Source: Morinoia aosen
Taxonomy: Eukaryota > Arthropoda > Malacostraca > Amphipoda > Talitridae
Assembly: GCA_030386875.1 (NCBI GenBank)
Contig: CM059567.1
Coordinates: 58,574,020-58,638,019 of the forward strand
Direction of reading: 5' to 3'
Length of the DNA stretch: 64,000 nucleotides
Each line of letters begins with the position of its first letter. Position 1 is the stretch's first letter. Made by a program: the position numbers and the translations under genes. This document shows, piece by piece, positions 11,596-24,000 of the stretch. Below the pieces are notes generated by a model. That model saw nothing but the letters and a program-made list of their open reading frames with translations. It searched no databases and was not told the origin of the DNA.

Positions 11596-14245
11596 ACATA
11601 GGTGTATATGTGCGGATGCTGAGAACACAGATTCGAGTCATTTATGACCCCTGATGTAACTCTGACTGCATCCATGATGCCTGAGGCAATTTTCAGGGTA
11701 ACCATGATATACAATGCAATCATCAATGGTGGCTTCTATCCTATTGATGTTCAGTGATTCCCTGCATAACTACACAAACATTGAAGTTATTAACAGCCGT
11801 CTGTGTTAAATCATCGCTCAGTGATTCCTGTATCACTTCATAAACGTTGAAATTATCAATGGCCGTCAGTGTTACATTATTGCTCAGTGTCTCCCGGCAT
11901 CACTACGCACACGCTCAAAATGACTACAAAGATATTGTATCTTCAGTGACTGCTTCGTCCTGAGTAGCTCTTTTGTGCTGATGTTGTTCAACGGACAGAA
12001 TGCCAGGTTGTCCTTCATAGGTCTTAAGATAGTTTTATTATGTTATAGTCTTTGTTTTCGTTCGTTAATACAGCCAAGGTTGAAAAAATAGTTGTTCAAG
12101 TCGTTTAACTTGAAATGGGCAGTAATTAGTACTTATTAAAGAGAACAAATTGGCTCATTAATACCAGTATGTTCGAGACAGAGCTGCTGCACGCAATTGA
12201 AAAGACTGAACTAATATTTGCACGATGCAGCAGCGTCTGTTTGTAACGCAGTGTTCGTTTTGAAAGATGAGTGGCAAGTAATAATTTAAAATAATTTTGG
12301 TAATACAACTACTGAAATTGAAGCTTCCCTATCACCTTTCGTTTCAGTCTGATTTAAAGCTGTTTTTTTTCGGGATAAAAAATTTTGGAATGCATTATAA
12401 AATTCACTAAATAAGACTCCAACAAACATGCAGTCCGACCTCAAAACCAAAATGGCCGAGCAGGCTACAACCAGACTGAAACAACCAGCCTACGATGTGT
12501 ATTTTTACCTTTACGTCTTCACAACATTAATAGGTTGACTTCATTTGCATGGTTGCTCCGGTTGGTTTTTGGTTACGTTGGAAGTAGTTGAATTGAAAAA
12601 CAGGCTTTACTGCTTAATTACCTTTCCATCCATTTTAAGAAACGGGAAAAAATATAATTATACGATAATATTTTAACATGTGCGCTATAGTCTATTTTAA
12701 ATAAAGGTAGTGAAATAATTGAAATACTATTCGTTTATATCGTCACGTAAACGAGCAATTTACCTAGTGGTACATAAATGCACCAATACACTTTCAAATT
12801 CTTAAATCCAAAACTCCGTTCTTTTCTTTCTTGGAACAAACGTCCGTAAGCGACAACTCGTGAGCTCTCACTCGCCAACCTCTTGACCGAAGACTTGCCC
12901 TTGGCCTCCGCTTTGTCCTTGCGGGAACCCCGTGCTGTGGGAAGGATAGTGTGGTATTGTGTTGCATAATGTGCGTAAGTTCATGTCCCTGCCCGATGTA
13001 TTAACTTCTGGCCCAGTCCGATCTCTTAACTTTTGTCCTGCCCGATGTCTTAACTTGTGACCCCGTTGATATTTTTGAACATCTTCCGAAACAAACAATT
13101 CTAATATTATTTCCTGGCGTCAAGAATTGCGAAGTTTTATATCATGTATATGTAAATTGTCAAAAGTGTTCTAAGCCCACAATGAAAATGCATCGTGCAT
13201 GAAATTGTGTTGTCTCTTATAATTATCATTACATGTATCATCAAATGTAGATTAACTAGGGAGCACGTAATAATTATCATTACATGTATTATCAAATGTA
13301 GATTAAGCAAGATTAGGAGAACATTGCCATCAATCATTTATTTTCGACTAGTGACATGAGTATCACAATACCTGTGTGTGTGTTTCATCTAAGTGAATTA
13401 ACTTTAGGATATTTTAAAAACCAATGATAACACTTTTGTACTATCGCTATTGGAAATATAGTATTTTTCTTTTTTTTTCTTTCTTTTCTTTTAAACGTTG
13501 TACATTGAGTAGGAGTCAAACCTAATACCCATCACGATGTTTAATATGACCAACGGGGAAATAGAGATGACAAAGATGGCGCGATTGGAGGTGACTGGCA
13601 ACTGTAAATCTGTTCGTTGTAACAATTTTGTAATTTGTTAACTTTCATCTACGTTTTTTAACTGTCTCCTCTGGTTTCTAATTATCTGCTCTGTTTTTTA
13701 AATATCTTCGCTGTTTTTAAACTGTCTTCTTCGTTTATTTAACTGTGTTCACTGTTTTTAACTGTCTCCGTATTTTAACTGTCTTTTATATTTATGGCTG
13801 TCGTTTCTATTTTTTAACTATTCTTTCGGTGATTCGCAGATGAAATGACATGAACTTTAAAATTACTCGACGCGCCGCACTAACCTCGTAACCAAAGTTT
13901 TAATTTTTTGCCTTCACTTATATTGAACAGCCCGCCCGTGCCATTGCCTATTAGCGATGTTTTTCACCATTGTTGAATTTTGAAGTAGTGCTGCGCAACC
14001 ATGAAATCAATCATGACCGCTGAACGTGGAAGAACGTACGTACATTCCTACAGCAATATTGCTTCGTGATGCGCAGTGCACCTCTTTTTTTGCTGCACCT
14101 CTTTCTTCGCATAGTTTCATCTTAAATTTCTCCCATAAGGACATTTGACCTAAACGCTTCTGTCTGTCCTGCTAAAGGGTGCGTGTTGAGCGAGTGTATT
14201 TTGTGCTTGGGTGTGTGCTCCACGTGCGTGTGTTTGTATTGCATG
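11596..14245. other. Intergenic with several small tandem repeats
   Basis: No gene. 11740-11940 has two to three ~78-bp units (AACATTGAAGTTATTAACAG). 12975-13065 has three ~31-bp units (GCCCGATGTCTTAACTTGTG). 13215-13310 holds two copies of TAATTATCATTACATGTATC plus AAATGTAGATTAA. 13620-13815 holds degenerate TTTTTAACTGTCTYC units. Confidence 0.5.
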
Positions 14246-14355
14246 ACCCAGTCTAACCTTTTCGCCGGAGCATGCATGTTTTTTGCCTCCTAAGCGATTT
14301 AATTACTTGGGGGGCGAAAAACATGCATGCAAGCGGCGAAAAAGTTAGACTGGGT
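14246..14355. mobile_element. Hairpin MITE-like element, copy 3 (best-preserved)
   Basis: 110 bp, starting ACCCAGTCTAACCTTTTCGC and ending GCGAAAAAGTTAGACTGGGT. The two halves are complementary almost throughout. I see no clear target-site duplication. A TG-rich patch follows to ~14500. Confidence 0.9.
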
Positions 14356-15490
14356 GTGGGTGTGTGGCACATGCATAATGCAGTGCTGTATGAGATGCCC
14401 ATGTTTGAATGAGAGCGAGTCTTTCATAAGCGTGGTGTGTATCTGTGTTGTGTGTATGTGTGGGTGTTGCGTATGTGTGGGATGTGTGGGACTTTTTATA
14501 AGGACGTGCTATATCACTAACAGGCTAGAAAAATTTTCTAACGTATGGGAAACAAGTTAAAACGACAATTTTTAACGCAATTGAGTTATTCTGTAGCTTG
14601 TTAGAAGATTCAACACGAAATCACGTTTAAGCTTACTTCTAAATAGTATTTCAACATTTCAACGCTGTAGTTCAACAAATTTTTAATGGCTTTTTAATTA
14701 TTGTTTGAAATATCGATGAAATGAAATTTACTTGCATTCAGTATATAATATAAATGTTTGTTCCCTTCCCGATTTTTTACGACTATTATCTCAGGCTGCA
14801 TAATTCTTTCCTGGGCATGTAGATTTGATACACGAATAAATATTTAGGTGTCGTAACGTTCCTGACTTTTCTCAACTTTTTCTAATTGCTCTATGCTTGT
14901 TCATTGTTCAGGCGATTACTTTCAGCATCTCGGGAGATTACTTTCAGCGTCTCGGGAGATCAGCGAAGGGAGCGACCGTCATGATCAGGAATCGGTCGCA
15001 ATGTATACGCCAGTCCGGAAGTTCAGTTGTGCGCATCTCACAATTTTTACGGTCCATTCCAGTGACCTGACTTGGTAACACGATTTACTAAGCCCTTCAC
15101 TCGCGAACATACAAAGCTACAGAATCTGTGTAATATTTTAAAATTTTTTTGAAGCATGTACGTCTCGCTCTCGGCCATACGTGGGGTAGAATTACAAATT
15201 GCGTAAGAGTTTTCTAAAATTTGCGTAGCGTATTTCGTCACTTTCATGGATTTCAACAGTGAGAAATTGGGTTGTATGAGCCAGTACATAAATCAAGTGA
15301 AAGCCGCCACATATTCCGACGGCACATGAGAACTGATATAGACAAAAATGAGTGGTTCACTAAAAGCCAGAGCTAAATTTGGGTATTGAGCGTTCCTGGT
15401 AACTTCGGTTTGTGTAATCTTATAGTCTGAGGTCTGGAAATTTAAAAATACTATATGTACTGATATATGTTTTTTGAGTGCACGTCATGC
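14356..15490. other. Intergenic, no gene recognised
   Basis: TG-rich simple sequence to ~14500, then AT-rich unique DNA. A short direct repeat (GATTACTTTCAGC[A/G]TCTCGGGAGAT) occurs at 14913-14960. Confidence 0.45.
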
Positions 15491-16106
15491 ACGTCATTCA
15501 TGTAAGTTTCTGGGCATCATAATAGATAAACATCTGACCTTCAAAGAGCACATCACTCATATTAGTTCTAAATTATCAAAATCCATCGGAATCCTAAATA
15601 AAGTTAAAAATTTTCTGCCTGAAACAGCTTTACAAATGCTCTACCGAACGCTCATTTCTCCATACTTGCAATACGGAATAGAAGCATGGCACGGAACTGA
15701 TAAAAATAAAACCAACAAAATTTTTACTCTGCAGAAAAGGGCTGTCAGAGCGGTAAAGAACCTAGAATATAATGCTCACACAAATGATTCTTTCAAAAAT
15801 TTACAAATACTTAAACTTTCGGATCTATACAAAATCTCCATCTGTAATTTCATTTACAAAACATTAAGAAATGATGGCGACAATAGCCTAAGACAATTAT
15901 TGACTGCGCAAACTGGTCATCACGACCATTTAACCCGAAATAGAAGTAAATTCATGCTTCCTTATTATTCAAAGGCCAGGTCGCAACACAGTATTCTCTT
16001 CGTTGGAACCAAAACTTGGAACTCTATACCTGCAGAGATCCGTGAATGTAATTCGTACAAAGTATTCAAAAGACATCTTGAGTCTCACTTCCTATCAGAA
16101 TACTAG
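15491..16106 (+). pseudogene. Truncated reverse-transcriptase ORF, C-terminal part
   Basis: An open frame of about 205 codons ends at TAG 16104-16106. It starts at the HSCKFLGIIIDKHL segment, downstream of the catalytic fingers and palm, so motifs such as FADD are absent. The C-terminal region (DHLTRNRSKFMLPYY, TKTWNSIPAEIRE) matches the long element with few substitutions, for example CHARG-type changes only at scattered sites. Such 5' truncation is typical of target-primed insertion. It cannot encode an active enzyme. Confidence 0.9.
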
Positions 16107-16500
16107 TAGTGTAAGATCACCGTGTCGAAATCTTGCCTCCTACATGTAACTAATGATAATGTCATAATGTAACTTGCCTTGTGTACCATAACCAATCTTC
16201 TCTCTGCTCTTGAATCGTTTTATCGAACATACTGTTAAATATAGCCGACTTGTAAAATATCGAGTTAATCATCTCAATGATCAGTCTAATGCGAAACTAG
16301 GTTAAGTGAACTAGGTTAAACTTTTGTACACCCTAGAATAGCGTGATGGTAGGATGCCCTAGAAGTCGCTGAACTTATTCGGGCCCACAGGTAGCTATAC
16401 TCAAATTTGACCATTGTACTAGACTTAAGTAAAACTCTACCTCTGTATCACCTACCTCTGTGTCTCCTGTGGTAAATAAATTGTTCTAAATTGTTCTAAA
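15491..16500 (+). mobile_element. 5'-truncated non-LTR retrotransposon copy
   Basis: Matches the 3' third of the long element at 39840-43233 over the end of its reverse-transcriptase ORF and the ~390-bp 3' untranslated region. It ends in AAATTGTTCTAAATTGTTCT, the same kind of short tandem 3' tail. A 31-bp minisatellite begins directly at that tail. The high identity to the long copy suggests a recent insertion. Confidence 0.92.
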
Positions 16501-16504
16501 ATGT

Positions 16505-16870
16505 ATAGCAATATTCTCTTATATGTACCTCATGTATAGCAATATTCTTTTGAGTGCACCTCATGCATAGCAATATTCTCTTGAGTGCACCTCATGTATA
16601 GCAATATTCTCTTAAGTGCACCTCATGTGTAGCAATATTCTCTTGAGTGCACCTCATGTATAGCAATATTCTCTTGAGTGCACCTCATGTATAGCAATAT
16701 TCTCTAGAGTGCACCTCATGTATAGCAATATTCTCTTGAGTGCACCTCATGTATAGCAATATTCTCTTGAGTGCACCTCACGTATGGCAATATTCTTTTG
16801 AGTGCACTTCATGTAAAGCAATATTCTCTTGAGTACATATCCTGTTCAGCAAGATTCTCTTGAATACACA
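16505..16870. repeat. Minisatellite, 31-bp unit, ~12 copies
   Basis: The unit contains TGTATAGCAATATTCTCTTG followed by AGTGCACCTCA. The array starts immediately at the 3' tail of the preceding retrotransposon copy. Confidence 0.9.
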
Positions 16871-17094
16871 TCAAGTTTAGCTCGTAACTTGTCTTCGACT
16901 GAGGAGATCAGAAAAAACACCCCGGTGCGGCCTTCGTTTCGTAACAGTTTGAACTTGAAGTGAAATCGAAATTAGAAAGCAACGCTCCTCTGCCGCTCCC
17001 CCGAATTCTTTGCTGGGACGCACCGGTTTTTCAGCTGCCGTAACTCGTCGTTCATGTGTCTCTCTGTGTGCTACATGATTTTTTATGCGAATAT

Positions 17095-17230
17095 TCAATG
17101 GGTACATTTGTTGGGAATGCTTGATGGGTGTACTTGATGGGTATATTTGATGGGTATGTTTGGTAGGTATACTTGATGGATATATTTGGTGGGTGCATTT
17201 GATGGGTATATTTGATGGGTATACTTCTTA
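17095..17230. repeat. Short-unit repeat (TTGATGGGTATA)n
   Basis: About eight degenerate units of ~16 bp (TGATGGGTATATT). A short open frame over it is repeat-derived. Confidence 0.8.
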
Positions 17231-17719
17231 CCGCGCATTGCTCAACCTTATTTGTTATGGACCAAATTTTTCATATACTTTACGTATCGGTACGATTAAT
17301 AAAATAAGTTCTGTTTTGTCGATTTGGTTGCACTATACACTACAACACGTAGCGCTGTCGAGTCATCTTAGATTTAAAATAACTCGCCCTGTCAGCTTTT
17401 TCGTTGCTACGATGTAAAATATTTAGGGACCGAACTTTCAATACAACACGTGATCTTAGCAGTACATTTGGTTACATAAGCTCTCTTTCATCGACTTGGT
17501 AACACTATATTCCACAACACAGAGCGTTGCCAAGTCCGCCTAGAACAACTCACGCTGCCAGCCATACCACTATGACATCCATTGCGCTGTTGGGCTCAGG
17601 TGTCTGCGTATGCATGCCAGCGAGCCCCGGGAGCTGCGTGAGCCGACACATTTCTGGCTACATCAAATGATAAATTCTTTAATAAGATTTGCGTAGCGCT
17701 ACGCTTTTAACCCGACGAT
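17231..17719. other. Intergenic, no gene recognised
   Basis: Unique sequence. Two diverged copies of a segment containing GGTTGCACTATACACTACAA / GGTAACACTATATTCCACAA lie at about 17325 and 17500. Confidence 0.4.
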
Positions 17720-18070
17720 AGAAGATAGCAAATTTACTTACTGAAACATCATTTTGTTGATCATTATATGAGGTACATTGTTCATGAAAGCGACATGACA
17801 GGGTTTCAACCCGACGATGAAAAATCACGAATTTACTCAATGAAACATCATTTTTTTGATCATTATATGAGGTACATTGTTCATGAAAGCGACATGACAG
17901 GGTTTCAACCCGACGATGAAAAATCACGAATTTACTCAATGAAACATCATTTTGTTGATCATTATATGAGGTACATTGTTCATGAAAGCGACATGACAGG
18001 GTTTCAACCCGACGATGAAAAATCACGAATTTACTCAATGAAACATAATTTTGTTGATCATTATATTTTC
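17720..18070. repeat. Minisatellite, 99-bp unit, ~3.5 copies
   Basis: GATCATTATATGAGGTACAT recurs at about 17759, 17858 and 17957, a 99-bp period. As 33 codons per unit, it leaves open frames on both strands (132 and 119 codons). I regard these as artefacts. Confidence 0.9.
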
Positions 18071-19159
18071 ACATCTGAGGGTACATTCGTTCATAAAGGC
18101 GACATGACAGGGCGTGCAATAATGAGGTGGCTGTCGCAACGTAACGAAAAGTCTCAGTTGTCGTAACTTATACGAAACGAGAAGTCACGGTAGTCGTTAC
18201 CTAACGAAGTTTGTATTTATCACATCACGAATCTCTAATTATTTTTCCAATGTGCTACAGTAAACGACCTTTCACACGCCCTGTGAACTTTGATTCATGA
18301 CGACCTTGCCAGAAACCAATGATTACGTTGTCGGCGTCTGGTCCTTTTTGCGAAATAACGAAGCTGTTATTTTGTCGAAAAAAAATATTGTGTTAGAGGT
18401 GACCGTGCCTGGTTGAACTCTTGCGCAACACTGCTGGAGATGTGCACCAATTTGGAAATATGGTTGCAAATGTTGAAAAAAAGTTTGCTTGAAACGTCAT
18501 ACGATGTAAACGAATAAATGAATTTTAGCACAAGAGACTTCAGTGCATCGACTATAGTAATTGTTGCTTGATGTCAAAGACAACATTTAATTTTTTTATC
18601 CTGATTCTACGTTCTATCGATGTAGAGATATTTGTAAACATCCTTGCAGTTCCAATCATGAGTGTGAGAGAAAGATTTTTCCGGTAAAATTAAAGCATTA
18701 ATATCAACATTCACACAGCGTAAACACCTGCATTTACATTAGCATAAACATTTACACTGTGCATTTCATAAGTTATACCTTTGTATCATACCTGAATACA
18801 TTTCGACAACCTAAAATTAATACATTAATATCACCATTTACACAAAGTAAGCACCAGCATTTACATTAGTATCAACATTTACATCCCTATGTATCATTCC
18901 CAAATACATTTCTATTGAATCCAAATAAGGATAAGCGAGCCCAAAAGCTCACACAATAATTGTTCTCGCAGCCAACATGTGGCAGGTGGCGTTCATGTCA
19001 AGGCCGTGTATAACTTTCTTCTCCCCGGTGTAGACAACAGGTCTTCACCCAGCTACAGGTTTTCCGGAGGTTGTGTTACCCAAACGTAACCCATCCGGCC
19101 CAACTTACGCTAGGTCAGTGTGACTCTCGCTTAGTTCTGGTTTTCATTTATTTGGATCA
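18071..19159. other. Intergenic with one ~115-bp direct repeat pair
   Basis: Two diverged copies (about 18690-18800 and 18815-18920) share CACCTGCATTTACATTAGCA-like and CATTAATATCAACATTCACA-like blocks. There is no gene signal. Confidence 0.45.
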
Positions 19160-19912
19160 AACGGAAAGGGTGCTTCGTTCGTTAGATATTTTCTTCGATT
19201 CGTTACCAGATCATTTCGTTCGTTGGATATTTTCTTCGCGAGGTACCAAGATTAATTTAATCGTTAGAGATTTTCTTCGTGAGGTACCAATAAAATTTCG
19301 TTCGTTGGATATTTTCTTCGCGAGGTACCAAGATTAATTTAATCGTTAGATATTTTCATCGCGAGGTACCAATAAAATTTCGTTCGTTGGATATTTTCTT
19401 CGCGAGGTACCAAGATTAATTTAATCGTTAGGTATTTTTTTCGCGTGGTATTAAGAGTATTTCGTTCGTTGGATATTTTCTTCGCGTGGTACCAATAAAA
19501 TTTCGTTCGTTGGATATTTTCTTCGTGTGGTACCTATAAAATTTCGTTCGTTGGATATTTTCTTCGTGTGGTACCTATAAAATTTCGTTCGTTGGATATT
19601 TTCTTCGCGTGGTACCAATAAAATTTCGTTCGTTGGATATTTTCTTCGTGTGGTACCTATAAAATTTCGTTCGTTGGATATTTTCTTCGTGTGGTACCTA
19701 TAAAATTTCGTTCGTTGGATATTTTCTTCGCGTGGTACCAATAAAATTTCGTTCGTTGGATATTTTCTTCGTGTGGTACCTATAAAATTTCGTTCGTTGG
19801 ATATTTTCTTCGTGTGGTACCTATAAAATTTCGTTCGTTGGATATTTTCTTCGTGTGGTACCTATAAAATTTCGTTCGTTGGATATTTTCTTCGTGTGGT
19901 ACCAAAATTATT
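19160..19912. repeat. Minisatellite, ~41-bp unit, ~17 copies
   Basis: The unit is TTTCGTTCGTTGGATATTTT plus CTTCGYGTGGTACCWATAAAA. The first third alternates with a diverged unit (AAGATTAATTTAATCGTTAG). The last two thirds are very homogeneous. KpnI-like GGTACC occurs in nearly every unit. Confidence 0.93.
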
Positions 19913-20149
19913 TCGCAGTTACTTTCGAAGTTCAATGCAGTGAAGCTTCCGCTTTCATTTGTTGGAATCGATCAAAAAGCGTGGATGTTTCGATTGATTT
20001 TCTTCTTATGATACCGAAGTTGATTTATAGTTATCTTCAAAATGCAACGCAGTGCGGTTTATTTACGTAAATTTTTTTATGCCATATCGAAATTGGAAAA
20101 TAAGTGCCTTCGAAGCACAATTCGGTACGTTGCGTAGTGAATGTGCATG

Positions 20150-20179
20150 AACCAGTTCCGTACATTTACGGAACTGGTT
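20150..20179. repeat. Perfect 13-bp hairpin
   Basis: AACCAGTTCCGTA - CATT loop - TACGGAACTGGTT is a perfect stem of 13 bp. It lies ~690 bp upstream of the P450-A start codon. Its function is unknown. Confidence 0.85.
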
Positions 20180-20633
20180 TGCATTTTTCATGAGCCATCG
20201 AGGAACAAAATATGTGAAGCTCTTTAAATTCATCCGTTTTTTGCTGATTGTCTGAAGCTTCTCGTCTTTGTGCAGTCGCATTTGTCACACCGCTGAGAAT
20301 TCAGAATTGTTTGCAAAAACTAACGTTCATCAGCACCAAATACTGGCATTGAAAATCAATAACATCAAAATCGTATTTAGCGCAGAAACAGTGACAAGAA
20401 ACAGGTGAGTGCGTTATACGTTGAACCCTGAAATATTTACGTTGTTCAGAAACATGTAGTTCAAATGGAAATTCAATTCTTCGTTTGATCTGCATTATCT
20501 AATTTCAAACATGACCTTACGTTGCACGCATTACATGAAAACATGTTTTTGAGGCTCCCAAAACTTTAATACTGTTTTTTTTTAGTTTATAGAGTTAACA
20601 TTGTAAAATGCATCTCGTTTGACCAAAAAAAAA

Positions 20634-20765
20634 ATTCATTGTCTCTACGATTTTACATTTTACGTAGAGTGAACGACCATGTTCGTTGTTGGTGCAGGCA
20701 ATATGACGTGGGTCACAGCAGTGCTGTTGGTGCTGCTGCTGTTGCTGCTGGTGCTGCTGCTGTAA
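20634..20765 (+). pseudogene. Truncated upstream copy of P450-A exon 1 (137-bp tandem duplication)
   Basis: TCTACGATTTTACATTTTAC through ATATGACGTGGGTCACAGC is repeated 137 bp later at the true first exon. This copy encodes only MTWVTAV followed by a Leu-rich stretch (20 codons from ATG 20703) and then stops at TAA 20763-20765, before the PPGP hinge. If transcribed in the 5' leader it would be an upstream ORF for a lone membrane anchor. Confidence 0.85.
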
Positions 20766-20839
20766 ATTTTTCATTGAGTTTCTACGATTTTACATTTTAC
20801 GTAGAGTGGATGACGGTGTTTGTTGTTTGTGCAGGCAAT

Positions 20840-21003
20840 ATGACGTGGGTCACAGCGGTGCTGTTGATGCTGCTGCTGTTGCTGCTGGTGCTGCTGCTGC
20901 TGCAGCCACAGCGTGCTCGGCTACCTCCCGGTCCGAAGGGCTTGCCACTTGTGGGGAACCTCTTCGATTTGCTCAAATACAACTCCATCGAGTACTTCAC
21001 CAT
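20840..21003 (+). CDS. P450-A exon 1 (anchor and PPGP hinge)
   Basis: Codons 1-54 plus two bases: Leu-rich membrane anchor, [17 protein letters not shown] hinge, then [12 protein letters not shown]. Donor AT|GTAAGA at 21004. A TTTGTGCAG just before the ATG could also be read as an acceptor, so a non-coding upstream exon is possible. Confidence 0.88.
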
Positions 21004-24000
21004 GTAAGAGCCCAGAGGCTTCGGATGACTTTTATAACTTTCCATTTATGAGATTTTATAACTTTTGATTTGTAAGATTTTATAATTTTTTATTTATCAG
21101 ATTTCATAACTTTAAACCTTTCGATTTATAAGAGAGATTTGATAACTTTGTAACTTTCGATTAATAGGATTCTATAAGCCTATACCTATCGATTTATAAG
21201 ATTTCATAACTTATAACTTCCGATTTATTTGATTTTGTAACTTTATAACTTTCGATTTATATGGTTTTGTACCTTCATAACTTTCAATTTATAAGACTTT
21301 ATAACTTTCGATGCAATTATTTTTTTTGAAAAAAACATGGTTTTGATGTTCTCTTAGCAGTTACTCTTAACACATGGTGGCACTTAATTACGGTAAATCC
21401 GCTAAGAATTCAGTTCTCGAATTTCCTTCTATCACGACTTTTAGAGTTCATGCACTTTTCCTACAATGCACGTTTTAGCTGTTCCGTCTATTCGCATGTA
21501 GAAAATTATACACGGATGTAATAAGTTATGTATTCCGAAGAATTCTGAAATTCCATAATATTTCGTTAATTAGAAGCATACTATTCCAACATATTTCGTT
21601 AATTGGAAGCATACTATTACAAGAGTACATAGTGCGAGGGTTTGACTTCTGGCCTGGCCAACAGTTTCTTTTCTAACTCGAATATTCCACAAGTAATTGA
21701 GTTTTCAATCTAACAAAGCAAATTAATTACCCTACCGAGGGCGTCGCTCTGTAGAGTTGGCGTGACAGAAAAACAATCATTAAGCGCCTATCAATGAGAG
21801 ATCTTACAAATATAACAGGAGCTTTCTTGTACTTTCTTTCGGCGTAGCTTACGATGGAGTGAAACTTACATGGTTTGGGTTTCATGGTTACGTTATTTTA
21901 AGCATCAATTATTCACATAAATGTTTTTGTGGCCTTCACGATTATTCACGGAAAACGGGTTTTGTGTATATGCGCACAAACTATCATATTTTGCTTAATA
22001 ATTAACGTAGAGTTTGCTCTCGCTTATATCACTACACCTTTTAAATATTGAAAAATATCACTCTTTTCTTAGACCGAATGATTTGCTGTTTGTTTGTACA
22101 TACACTGAAATGAGTATCTTTGTGTTTTGGCAAGAATAAAATGATTCATCGTACGTGTGGGCTTTGACTGGAACGAGTATCTTTATGTTTTGTCAAGAAT
22201 AAATTGTTCAACTGTGCGTGTGGATAAGGACTGAAACGAGTGATTGTATGTTGTGACGAGACTAAAATGGTTAGCAGTATGCTATTGCATTGACTGAAAC
22301 GGTGAGCAGTATGCTAATTGACTGAAAGCAGTATGTTAATGCAATGACTGAAACGAGTGATAGGATGTTGTGACGAGACTAAAATAATTTGCAGCACTTT
22401 AAAATGACTAAAATGATGAACAATATGTGTTAATGTATTAACTTAAATGATGAGCATTAATTATTTTAAATTCATTGACTAAAATGATGAGCAGAACCCA
22501 CCCACTCTAACTTTTTCGCCGCCTGCATACAAGTTTTTTGCCACCTAAGCGATTAAATCGCTCAGGCGGTGAAAAAGTTAGACTGGGTATGCTAGGACAT
22601 ACACTGAAAAGGTGATGTATGAAATTATTGACTTTTCATGACGTGCGCAGGCTGTCCAAAGAACACGGGCCGATCTACACGGTGCAGTTGGGGCTGCGTC
22701 CCGTGATCGTGCTGCAGTCGCGCCACTGGATGCAGCAGGCGTACGTCAGACGCGCCGACACCTTCACCGACCGGCCGCACGGCACCGTCCTGCACTTCAT
22801 CGCTGGTGGCAAAGGTAGTGCCAAGATCGTGAAACTTCTGCTCTAGTGGGGAATTAGTTTAAGCTGTGAATTTGTTGAGTTTCCCTCCAAAGTCTGAAGT
22901 GGTAGTGCAAAGGTAGTCTAATTCCTGCTCAAGTGGGGAGTTAGTTTTGCTAAAGTTAGTACTGGCAGTGCGAAAGTGGTGAAACTTCTACTCCAGTTGT
23001 AAATTATTTTTACTCGTTCCACAGCTAGTACTGGCAATTAGTGCTCTACTCAAAGTTAGTACAGGCAGAAACTCCTGCTCTAGCCGCGATTAGTGAATCA
23101 GTTTTGTTTGCTCTATAGTTAGTACTGGTAGTGCAAAAAATGATGAAACTCATACTCGTATTGTAGTTGCGATTTGAGTTTGATTCCCTTAAAGGTGATT
23201 TTCGTCTTAATTTTTTTGCTCTACGATTTATTTTTCGAGTTAATTTTACTTTACCCCACCTCATTTTCGACACAATTTTGTTACACTTCTCTCTTATTGA
23301 TGACTTAACTTGACTTTACTAACGCCTCACTCACTTTGCTTTACTAATGCCTCACAAACGACATAATCTTGCATTACTCTTATCTGGTTTGCAACTTAGC
23401 TTTGCTTCGCTCCGAACTCCTTTTAGGTAAATTTTTGCATCATACGTATTTCATCCTTACATCGAATAACATGGACTCAACAATTGTCACAACGCTACAG
23501 ACAAGAACTCTAACTTCACATCCTCGGGAGGCAGATTTTTTTCTTTTAGAATTTATAAAGCCTTTGAACGCTTCGGGACTCGTGTGGGCTTAGACTTCTT
23601 GTTTTTTTAATGCCGCCTATTCTTCACACTGCTGGTGCACTTTTGTGATACCCCTCAGATGTGGCGATGAGATGCCTAGGTGTAGTGATGTGGTGCCTAG
23701 GTGTGGTGATGTGATGTCCAGGTGTAATGATGTTATACCCAGATGTAGTGATGTAATACCCGGGTGTAATGATGTAATACCCAGGTGTAATGATGTGATG
23801 CCCAGGTGTGATATGATGCCCAGATGTAACGATGTAATACCCAGGTGTAGTGATGTGATGCCCAGGTGTGATGCGATGCCCGCAGGTGTGGTGATGTCAG
23901 AGGGCCAGACGTGGCGCGAGTCACGGCGGCTCCTGGCGCAGGTGCTCAAGGAGTTCGGGATGGGCAGCTCCAAAATTGAGGACTACATCGCGCTCGAGCT

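Noticed and set aside
17679-18166. Paired open frames on both strands with 33-residue repeats
   Set aside because: Caused by a 99-bp minisatellite whose length is a multiple of three.
19451-19741. 96-codon minus-strand repeat protein
   Set aside because: Reads through the 41-bp array only; no unique sequence at either end.
20639-20840. Extended N-terminus for P450-A in the frame upstream of ATG 20840
   Set aside because: The frame passes through the duplicated exon copy in the wrong phase; the Leu-rich anchor right after ATG 20840 or 20810 is the normal P450 start.
23617-23973. Minus-strand His/Leu/Ser repeat frame ([13 protein letters not shown])
   Set aside because: Shadow of the exon 3 acceptor array and of the P450 exon on the plus strand.
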